Assembly: GCA_026002045.1 (NCBI GenBank)
Contig: BOAV01000035.1
Coordinates: 1-23,665 of the forward strand
Direction: 5' to 3'
Source: Spirochaetia bacterium
GTDB lineage: Bacteria; Spirochaetota; Spirochaetia; Treponematales; Breznakiellaceae
Length of the DNA: 23,665 nucleotides
Below the pieces are notes generated by a model. The model ran no database searches. It saw nothing but the letters and a program-made list of their open reading frames with translations, and was not told the DNA's origin. Positions within the stretch are counted from its first letter, which is position 1. The number at the start of each line of letters is the position of its first letter. This document shows, piece after piece, positions 14,800-21,128 of the stretch. A program made the position numbers and the translations under genes.

Positions 14800-15927
14800 A
14801 TGGATTCGGCGAAGGTCTATTTTACAAACATGCGGACCAAGGTAGGGGAAAGCCTCCTGGCCAAGCTTGATCGGCTTATCGTAAAGGCCGGGATCAAGGA
14901 GATCGATTTTAAGCAGAAGTATGTGGCTATCAAAATCCACTTTGGGGAACCGGGGAATCTGGCCTTTCTGCGGGCCAACTTTGCCAAGGTGGTGGCGGAT
15001 CGCATCAAGACTTTGGGGGGCATGCCCTTCCTGACGGACTGTAATACCCTGTACGTGGGACGGCGCAATAATGCCCTGGTCCACATGGATGCGGCCTTTG
15101 AAAACGGCTATACCCCCTTTTCCACCGGCGTGCAGAACATCATCGCCGACGGCCTCCGTGGTACCGACGATGTGGATGTGCCGGTTAAGGGCGGCAAGTA
15201 CTGTAAAGTGGCGCATATCGGCAGGGCCATTATGGATGCGGATATCATAATATCACTCAATCATTTCAAGGGACACGAATTGGCCGGTTTTGGCGGGGCG
15301 TTGAAAAACGTCGGTATGGGAAGCGGCAGCCGGGCGGGTAAAATGGCTATGCACAATGACGGTAAACCGGAGGTTTCAAAAGCCGATTGCGTCGGCTGTA
15401 AGATCTGTACCCGGTTCTGCAACCAGGGGGCCATCAGCTTCGGTGCGGACAAAAAGGCGGTCATCGATCACAAGAAGTGCGTGGGCTGCGGACGCTGCAT
15501 CGGTGCGTGCAGCAAAAACGCCATCTCAAACAATGCAAGTTCCAGCAACGATGCCCTGAACTACAAAATTGCCGAGTACAGCAAAGCGGTGCTGGACGGG
15601 CGGCCCCATTTTCATATCAGTGTGGTGAACCAGGTTTCGCCCTACTGCGACTGCCATGGGGAAAGTGATGCCGCGGTAATTCCGGATATCGGCATCTTCG
15701 CAAGTTTCGACCCCGTGGCCCTGGACAAGGCCTGTATCGACGCGGTGAACGCCGCCCCCGGCATTGCCACCAGCATCCTGGGTGACCGGGAACATACCCA
15801 CAAGGCGCCCAATGGTGAGGATCACCTTACCGACATCCACCCCACCACGGATTGGCGGACCCAGATTGCCCACGCCGAAAAAATCGGCCTTGGTACTGGT
15901 AACTACGAATTGATCACGGTAAAATGA
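14800..15927 (+). CDS. DUF362 protein with two [4Fe-4S] ferredoxin motifs
   Basis: The 375-residue protein has a DUF362 domain (about 25-190 and again near the end; ALKNVGMGSGSRAGK is typical) interrupted by a bacterial ferredoxin domain. Two CxxCxxCxxxC motifs at 197-207 and 227-237, each with the last Cys spaced for two [4Fe-4S] clusters, are intact. Later cysteines occur in SPYCDCHG. The function of DUF362 proteins is not settled; electron transfer in anaerobes is likely. Start ATG 14800 is chosen because GGAGG lies eight bases upstream. The longer frame from 14746 covers that ribosome site and is unlikely. The small Cys-rich gene follows 22 bases later, an arrangement that suggests they act together. 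Confidence 0.9.
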   Translation: MDSAKVYFTNMRTKVGESLLAKLDRLIVKAGIKEIDFKQKYVAIKIHFGEPGNLAFLRANFAKVVADRIKTLGGMPFLTDCNTLYVGRRNNALVHMDAAFENGYTPFSTGVQNIIADGLRGTDDVDVPVKGGKYCKVAHIGRAIMDADIIISLNHFKGHELAGFGGALKNVGMGSGSRAGKMAMHNDGKPEVSKADCVGCKICTRFCNQGAISFGADKKAVIDHKKCVGCGRCIGACSKNAISNNASSSNDALNYKIAEYSKAVLDGRPHFHISVVNQVSPYCDCHGESDAAVIPDIGIFASFDPVALDKACIDAVNAAPGIATSILGDREHTHKAPNGEDHLTDIHPTTDWRTQIAHAEKIGLGTGNYELITVK

Positions 15928-15949
15928 ATAAACTAGGAGGATTTATACC

Positions 15950-16099
15950 ATGAGCTGTCCCAATGTTAAAGAATGCGCTTGTCCCAATCTTGACTGCGCC
16001 AATCATGCGAAATGCTGCGATTGTGTGGCGAATCACCGCAAGAACAACAACCTGCCTGTTTGTTTAAGGCCAAAGGCGGAAAACCAGCGGGGAAAATAA
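15950..16099 (+). CDS. Small cysteine-rich protein, DUF6485-like
   Basis: A 49-residue protein with eight cysteines (3, 9, 11, 16, 22, 23, 25, 38). The spacing is C-x5-C-x-C-x4-C-x5-CC-x-C, followed by VANHRKNNNLPVCLRP. This layout, with CxC, a CC-x-C and the ending 'LPxC', resembles the short DUF6485 proteins of anaerobes. It probably binds a metal or an iron-sulfur cluster. AGGAGG lies nine bases before the ATG. The gene follows the DUF362 ferredoxin-like gene by 22 bases and is closed by the terminator at 16114. The coding call is strong because of its ribosome site, the Cys pattern and the terminator; the family call is from memory of the pattern. Confidence 0.85.
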   Translation: MSCPNVKECACPNLDCANHAKCCDCVANHRKNNNLPVCLRPKAENQRGK

Positions 16100-16113
16100 T
16101 TTTTTCCTAATAA

Positions 16114-16150
16114 GGGAGAAGGACGGAAATGCCGGACTTCTCCCTTTTTT
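16114..16150 (+). terminator. Rho-independent terminator of the plus-strand block
   Basis: GGGAGAAG (16114-16121) pairs with CTTCTCCC (16137-16144), followed by T6 (16145-16150). It starts 14 bases after the small Cys-rich gene. Confidence 0.9.
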
Positions 16151-16166
16151 GCGTAAATCATTGGAC

Positions 16167-16194
16167 TTGTTCGATAACTGATGTTATCGAACAA
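16167..16194. repeat. Perfect 12-bp palindrome between convergent genes
   Basis: TTGTTCGATAAC (16167-16178) and GTTATCGAACAA (16183-16194) form a perfect inverted repeat around TGAT. It lies 13 bases after the stop of the minus-strand protease gene. No T-run follows on the minus strand, so a protein-binding site, dispersed repeat or RNA 3'-end stabiliser are as likely as a terminator. Confidence 0.8.
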
Positions 16195-16207
16195 CTCTAT
16201 TTAGCCG

Positions 16208-18025
16208 TTAAAATGCGAACGCATACCCAACGTTTATCCTGAGCATGTGTGCGTCTGTCGGTTTTGTATTTGCAAGAAGGGTGGAAAACGAAAGGTTATA
16301 TTGATAACCGGCAAGCACGTATAAGCCGGGAACCCAGGTTGTCGTCAGCATCAGACCCCCCTGCGCCACCGCCCCGAATTCCAGTCCGAAGAGAAATGTT
16401 GATATTTTGTTGTCATTGTATCTGCGGATGTCGATACCGATAGCAGCGTAGGGAGCCAGAGTTACTGCTTTAATATTAATCGGTATATTAAAACCAACAC
16501 CCCAGTCAATCTGCCAGAATTCTTTGGCAAGGGTGAAGGAAAACGGCACTAGCCCGTACTTATTCCATGCTATAAGCACCAATGCATCAAATGCCGGCGC
16601 CACACCGGTAATTGGCTCGAAGGTATCATTGTCATACCAGTTAGCGGCAGGTATACGTACTTCACCTATTTTGTGGTCAAAGATGTTGGTGTAACCCACA
16701 GAAAGCATCACAAAATTATCGTAGTCATTTTTCTTTTTGTCACGTTCACGCTGTTTTTCATTTTTTTCCACGAGCGTCTTGTCGCCGGATACCAGGTCGC
16801 CGGCTTTGTCGAGTTTCCAGATGCCGAACTCGGAGACCCAGGTAGTGGCGATCACGCGATCACCGGAAAATATCAGCGGCACGGTGTAGCTGCCATCGGT
16901 GTTTCGTGTAATGTCGCCGAGTGTTGCCCGAAGTACGCTCGCGGTCTTACCCCGAAACGAGTCCTCAATGAGCCACGCGACGCAATAATTCATGGCGCCA
17001 ACAAGGTTATTTACATTATCGATGGCGTCCTGTACGGTGCGGGGAGCACGGCTGAATGTTTCCATGATGGCATATTCGGCGTTGCTTGCCGTACACCCAT
17101 TGGAAAGATAATCCGCAATCGCGCTGTATACCGCTTTAGGCTTCGCAAGGCTTTTAATAAATGCATCCAGCCGCATATCCAAATTGTGCCGTTTGGCTTC
17201 TTCATCTTTGGGCTTGAGCGCTTCGGTGATGTAGGCAAAGGCGCGGTCGGCGGGAATGGCAAAGAATGTGTTTTCTCTGTAGCCGGACAGGGTCAGTGTG
17301 TTAATTCCTGCAACAGCATATCCGGTTGTCACATCGGCTTGCTGTACCAATAATGGACCCCCTGAGTTTCCATGGTCAATATTTGATGTGTGCTGAATAT
17401 ATGGACCCCAGCGTACAGGGTTGACGCCTTCTTCGTCTTCAATGTCGTGAGGCAAACGCATACGGGCATTGGAAACAACGCCTTTGCTGAATTGCCATAT
17501 CTGCTCGTTAAACATTCCCGGAAAGCCTGCCGCAAATACATCAACCCCTTCTTCCGCAGGGCTTGGCATAAAGGCAAGCCCTGCCTTAAAGGGTCTGGCA
17601 TCATTAGCAAACATCAGAATGGCAATATCGATATCTTCGTCGGCGGCAACCACTTTGAGCCGGTCATAGGTCGTCTTTGCGCCGTCCAGTTTTTCAAATG
17701 AAATGGAAAGCGAAACCGTCTGCGCCACCACATGATAATTGGTAATCACATAGTTCTCTCCGTCCGGCGCAACGTAGACAAAGCCGGTACCGCCGACGCC
17801 GGATTTTATATAGCCGTCAATCCATTTGACCAGATCAGTTTTACCGCGTTTTTTGTAGTTTTCTTTCAGTTTGTCAAAAAATTCAAGCGCATCAGGATGA
17901 TAAGTACCTTTTATGATACCAACGTAATCCCTGAGTGCGCTCGCCTGGCCAAATACCGCTGTTGCGGCAAGCAGCAGCACAATGGCACATAAAAAACTTT
18001 TTTTGGGCATGTATCCATTCAACAT
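16208..18025 (-). CDS. Exported trypsin-like serine protease fused to an outer-membrane-like C-terminal domain
   Basis: The 605-residue protein begins with a signal peptide (MLNGYMPKKS, a hydrophobic run, then AVFGQA, cleavage near residue 28). A trypsin-like domain of the HtrA kind follows (about 70-270): His98 in NYHVV, Asp133 in DIDIAIL, and Ser221 in HGNSGGPLL form the triad. There is no PDZ domain. A helical section (275-360), a region GDRVIATTWVSEFGIWKL (about 388-405) and a charged linker (EKNEKQRERDKKKND, 420-434) come next. The last 165 residues alternate in short beta-like strands and end in RINVGYAFAF; a final Phe after a beta strand is usual for outer-membrane barrels. Start ATG 18025 has AGGAGG five bases upstream. 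The 34-residue membrane protein gene lies 92 bases upstream on the same transcript. Protease assignment is firm; the barrel is inferred. Confidence 0.87.
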   Translation of the reverse strand: MLNGYMPKKSFLCAIVLLLAATAVFGQASALRDYVGIIKGTYHPDALEFFDKLKENYKKRGKTDLVKWIDGYIKSGVGGTGFVYVAPDGENYVITNYHVVAQTVSLSISFEKLDGAKTTYDRLKVVAADEDIDIAILMFANDARPFKAGLAFMPSPAEEGVDVFAAGFPGMFNEQIWQFSKGVVSNARMRLPHDIEDEEGVNPVRWGPYIQHTSNIDHGNSGGPLLVQQADVTTGYAVAGINTLTLSGYRENTFFAIPADRAFAYITEALKPKDEEAKRHNLDMRLDAFIKSLAKPKAVYSAIADYLSNGCTASNAEYAIMETFSRAPRTVQDAIDNVNNLVGAMNYCVAWLIEDSFRGKTASVLRATLGDITRNTDGSYTVPLIFSGDRVIATTWVSEFGIWKLDKAGDLVSGDKTLVEKNEKQRERDKKKNDYDNFVMLSVGYTNIFDHKIGEVRIPAANWYDNDTFEPITGVAPAFDALVLIAWNKYGLVPFSFTLAKEFWQIDWGVGFNIPINIKAVTLAPYAAIGIDIRRYNDNKISTFLFGLEFGAVAQGGLMLTTTWVPGLYVLAGYQYNLSFSTLLANTKPTDAHMLRINVGYAFAF

Positions 18026-18117
18026 AATTTCCTCCTGAAACAAAAATATCTACCGTGGATGTTCACGGCAGGCGCCGATATTCGGATGAGCCTAATTAAA
18101 CTTTAGCTCCCAGAACT

Positions 18118-18222
18118 CTATCTCCTTGCGTTTTTTGAAGTTACGTATCCTACCAGCGCCAGCGCCGCCAAAAGACTACCGAGTACTACCACCGGCATCC
18201 CAAACCAAATTTTTTTCAACAT
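18118..18222 (-). CDS. Small single-pass membrane protein, 34 residues
   Basis: On the minus strand ATG 18222 opens a 34-codon frame. The protein has a basic start (MLKKIWFGMP), a hydrophobic stretch of about 18 residues (VVVLGSLLAALALVGYV) and a basic end (TSKNARR), typical of a small inner-membrane protein. AGGAGG is six bases before the start, as good as any in the window. A promoter lies upstream (18319-18347), and the exported protease starts 92 bases downstream on the same strand. I know of no family for it. It might anchor or regulate the protease, or act on its own. The frame is short, so chance cannot be excluded, but the ribosome site, membrane pattern and position argue for a gene. 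Confidence 0.65.
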   Translation of the reverse strand: MLKKIWFGMPVVVLGSLLAALALVGYVTSKNARR

Positions 18223-18318
18223 CTCTATCCTCCTGGTTGATAAAAAATATGATACTTAATCGTATAATTGAAACATGCAGAGCAAGATACACATGTAACG
18301 TTCAAATTATGTATAAAC

Positions 18319-18347
18319 AGGATAACTATTTTTGGGCGGGTTGTCAA
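18319..18347 (-). promoter_or_regulatory. Promoter of the miniprotein-protease operon
   Basis: On the minus strand TTGACA (18342-18347) and TATCCT (18319-18324) are 17 bases apart. The transcript would have a leader of about 90 bases before the miniprotein ATG. The leader can form an imperfect stem (TTGAA..ACATG with CATGT.TTCAA), whose role is unknown. Confidence 0.55.
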
Positions 18348-18394
18348 GTGAACGGCGAAAAGAGAGACTTTCAGGCAATATAGGGGAAACGGCC

Positions 18395-19156
18395 TTACAT
18401 TTTCCCCCACCGCTCCAGGGATTCCCTCATAAAGCCCCCGATGTCCATTCCGTAAACTTCCCGCAGTATTGCTCCACTCAGGACTTCTTCGGGTTTTCCG
18501 CGGGAGACAATTTCCCCATCACGTATAAGGGCGGTATAATCGCTGAAACGGTGGACCAGGTTGAGATCGTGAAGCACCCCGACAATGATTCTGTTTTTTT
18601 CTTTTACCCATACGGAAAGGTATTGCAGAAGTTCTATTTGGTGTTTTAAATCAAGATGATTGGTGGGCTCATCGAGTAAAATGATCTCCGGGTCCTGGAC
18701 CAAGGTCCGGGCGAGGAAGACCCGCTGCAGCTGCCCCCCGGATAATTCGGTGATAAGCTGATTTTGTACATCCTCAAGTTCCAGCCGTTTGATAGTGTTG
18801 GCGATAATGTTTCGATCTTCGGCGGAAAGGTTTTTGAGAAAGCCCGAGGTATGGACATAACGGCCCAGGGAAATGGTATCGTATACGGTGTAGGGAAAAT
18901 AAATTTGGGATATCTGCCCCAGGAGGGCAATTTTTTTTGACAGATCCCTTCGCGTAAAGGATGCGGCATCCTGTCCGTCAACAGTAATACTACCACGATA
19001 GGGAAGCAGCCGGGCAATGGTTTTGAGGAGGGTGCTCTTGCCGCAGCCGTTAGGTCCGGCGATGCAGAGTATCTCCCCCCGGTTGGCCTCAAGGTTGATA
19101 TTTTTGATAATGTCTGCGCCGCCGTAACCGGCGTACAGGTTTTTTATTTCCAGCAT
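18395..19156 (-). CDS. ABC transporter ATPase, iron/haem/cobalamin type (FepC/BtuD-like)
   Basis: The 253-residue protein is the ATP-hydrolysing subunit of a binding-protein-dependent importer. Walker A GPNGCGKST is at 34-42, the signature LSGGQ at 138-142, Walker B IILLDEP at 158-164, and the H-loop His at 196. The pattern LLGQ...FPYTVYDTISLGRY is that of ATPases paired with FecCD-type permeases. It starts 14 bases after the permease gene, with GAGG near the start. The substrate is set by the partners: a corrinoid, haem or ferric chelate. It closes the operon; no clear terminator follows. Confidence 0.95.
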   Translation of the reverse strand: MLEIKNLYAGYGGADIIKNINLEANRGEILCIAGPNGCGKSTLLKTIARLLPYRGSITVDGQDAASFTRRDLSKKIALLGQISQIYFPYTVYDTISLGRYVHTSGFLKNLSAEDRNIIANTIKRLELEDVQNQLITELSGGQLQRVFLARTLVQDPEIILLDEPTNHLDLKHQIELLQYLSVWVKEKNRIIVGVLHDLNLVHRFSDYTALIRDGEIVSRGKPEEVLSGAILREVYGMDIGGFMRESLERWGKM

Positions 19157-19170
19157 CTTTTGTCCTCACC

Positions 19171-20205
19171 TCAACTTTTTTTAAAGTAAACCCAGGCGAA
19201 GAAGGGCGCGCCGATGATCGCCGTGATGGCCCCCACGGGCAGTTCCGAGGGAGAGATGATGGTCCGGGCGATAAGGTCCGTGATTACCATGAGCGCGCCG
19301 CCGATGATAAAGGACATGGGGATCACATACCGGTGATTGGAGCCCACGATTTTCCGCGCCGCATGGGGGGCGATAAGGTCCACAAAGCCAATGGCGCCGC
19401 TCAGGGCCACCGCGCCGCCGGTTAATACGGCGGAGAAAAAAAACAGTTTCTTTCGTATTCCGTGAATTTCCACCCCCACCGACTGCGCCTCATCTTCACC
19501 AAAGGTGAGGATGTCCATTTCCCTGGTGTACCGGGCAATCCCCAGGCTGCCGATCAAAAGAAAGGGAAACATCAGCATAACGTAGGGCCAGCCCTTGAGC
19601 GCAAAACTCCCCATCTGCCATAGTACCAGGGTTTTGAGTTCCTCACGAAAAACAGCGGTGATGGTGGTAAGCAGGGCGTTTACAAAAAGGGAAACCACCA
19701 TGCCGAACAGTATTACTGTGTTGTTTGACATGGTCCGGTCAAGCTTGCCGGAAAAGGCGATCACAAAAAACACCGTGAGGAGGCTGAACACAAAACCGGC
19801 GAGGGGCAGGGTAAAGCGCCCGATAAAGGGCAGGACAAAGCCGCTGATGATCACCAGCCCTGCGCCCAGAGAAGCCCCGGAGGACACACCGATGATGTAG
19901 GGGCTGGCCAACTGGTTCTTCAGCACCGACTGAAATACCGCGCCGCTCATTGCCAGCGCGCCGCCAGCCATAAAGGCCAGCAGCGCCCGGGGGAGCCTGA
20001 GCTGCCAGACGATGGAAATGTTTTTGCTTTCCAGCACCGTCATAAGGGCTTCGCCTTTTGACGGCGCTATGGCCGCTATCATCTTGTAAAAAATGATCCG
20101 TACCGTGTCGAAGAAGTTGATGGAGGTACTGCCCAGGGAAGTTCCCGTGCAGAGGATAAACAGGGATATAAAAATGCCGAGAATTATTTTTTTGCGGTTA
20201 CTCAA
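19171..20205 (-). CDS. FecCD/BtuC-type ABC transporter permease (TTG start)
   Basis: The 344-residue protein has about ten hydrophobic membrane segments. It shows the family signatures RLPRALLAFMAGGALAMSGA, SPYIIGVSSGASLGA, the cytoplasmic coupling segment FGEDEAQSVGVE, and GAIGFVDLIAPHAARKIVG near the last segments. It forms the channel of an iron-complex, haem or cobalamin importer in the inner membrane. No ATG fits the N-terminus. The start is TTG at 20205, two bases after the stop of the binding-protein gene, with GGTGAG inside that gene's end as ribosome site. Translation is therefore probably coupled to the upstream gene. Length is normal for the family. Confidence 0.94.
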   Translation of the reverse strand: MSNRKKIILGIFISLFILCTGTSLGSTSINFFDTVRIIFYKMIAAIAPSKGEALMTVLESKNISIVWQLRLPRALLAFMAGGALAMSGAVFQSVLKNQLASPYIIGVSSGASLGAGLVIISGFVLPFIGRFTLPLAGFVFSLLTVFFVIAFSGKLDRTMSNNTVILFGMVVSLFVNALLTTITAVFREELKTLVLWQMGSFALKGWPYVMLMFPFLLIGSLGIARYTREMDILTFGEDEAQSVGVEIHGIRKKLFFFSAVLTGGAVALSGAIGFVDLIAPHAARKIVGSNHRYVIPMSFIIGGALMVITDLIARTIISPSELPVGAITAIIGAPFFAWVYFKKS

Positions 20206-20207
20206 TT

Positions 20208-21128
20208 TTACTCACCATAGTGTTCAGGATACACCGCATGGGCCATTTGCTGTAAGGCCAGAATAATGTGCTGGGACGGCCGGGATGAGGAATCGGTGTC
20301 GATGATATAAACCGCATTGTCCTGCACGGCCTTAATGGTATTAAATCCATCCCGGCCCTTTATTTCCCCAAGCGGGTCATCAATAAAATTGACGTTGGTC
20401 AGGATCACATCGGGGTTTCGTTCAAGTATAGCTTCCGCGCCGGGGGCTATCCAGCCGGTCTTGTCGGCAAAAATATTTTGGGCCCCGATGAGTTCAAGCA
20501 TTTCGTTGAGAAAGGTTTCCCTGCCCAGGGTAACCATATTTGGGGAAGGTGAAATTTCAAAGTACACCGATTTTTTCGCAGTAATACTGCTGCTGTTTGC
20601 GGTAATACTATTGATCTGTTCCCCCATATTCTGCGTCAGTTCGTGCCCTTTTTCTGTGACCCCAAGTACGGCTGCAATGGTTTCAATGTCCCGGTAAATA
20701 GTAGCGATGCTGTTACTGGTAGGGAGGTAAACGACGGCGATCCCCATTTCCTTGAGCAGCCGGAAGGGATCATCCCCTGCGCCATAAACATTGTGTTCGC
20801 TGGTAATGATGATGTCCGGGGCAAGACCGAGGATCGCCTCCGGGTCAGGATAAAAAAAGTCGATCTCAGCGATACTGCGGTTAAGTTCAGGCAGCATGAG
20901 GGAATATTTGTCCGCCGCAACAATTTTGTCCGCCAGGCCAAGGCCCACGATGATCTCCGTATTTGAGGGGGCGGTGGAGATGATGCGGTTTATCGCAGCG
21001 GTACTGTCCGCTGTTCCTGCGGGATTTGCAGCGGCCCGCCCGCCGGCGCCGCCTCCTTTGCTGCGGTTGCATCCGGTCAGTATCAAAAACATCAATAGTA
21101 ATACTGCTGCTGTTTTTTTCTGTTTCAT
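20208..21128 (-). CDS. Substrate-binding lipoprotein of a metal-chelate/corrinoid importer (BtuF/FepB-like)
   Basis: The 306-residue protein captures the ligand in the periplasm. It has a lipoprotein signal (hydrophobic run ending LILTGC, lipidated Cys20), then a low-complexity Gly/Ala linker (about 21-45). A binding fold of the helical-backbone type follows, opening RIISTAPSNTEIIVGLGLADKIVAAD, with APDIIITSEHN and ILERNPDVILTNVNF. This is the class that binds ferric chelates, haem or cobalamin. The ATG overlaps the stop of the TonB receptor gene in the sequence ATGA. Within residues 154-166 (NSITANSSSITAK) two copies of the repeated motif GTAATACT fall in the same frame. Confidence 0.92.
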   Translation of the reverse strand: MKQKKTAAVLLLMFLILTGCNRSKGGGAGGRAAANPAGTADSTAAINRIISTAPSNTEIIVGLGLADKIVAADKYSLMLPELNRSIAEIDFFYPDPEAILGLAPDIIITSEHNVYGAGDDPFRLLKEMGIAVVYLPTSNSIATIYRDIETIAAVLGVTEKGHELTQNMGEQINSITANSSSITAKKSVYFEISPSPNMVTLGRETFLNEMLELIGAQNIFADKTGWIAPGAEAILERNPDVILTNVNFIDDPLGEIKGRDGFNTIKAVQDNAVYIIDTDSSSRPSQHIILALQQMAHAVYPEHYGE

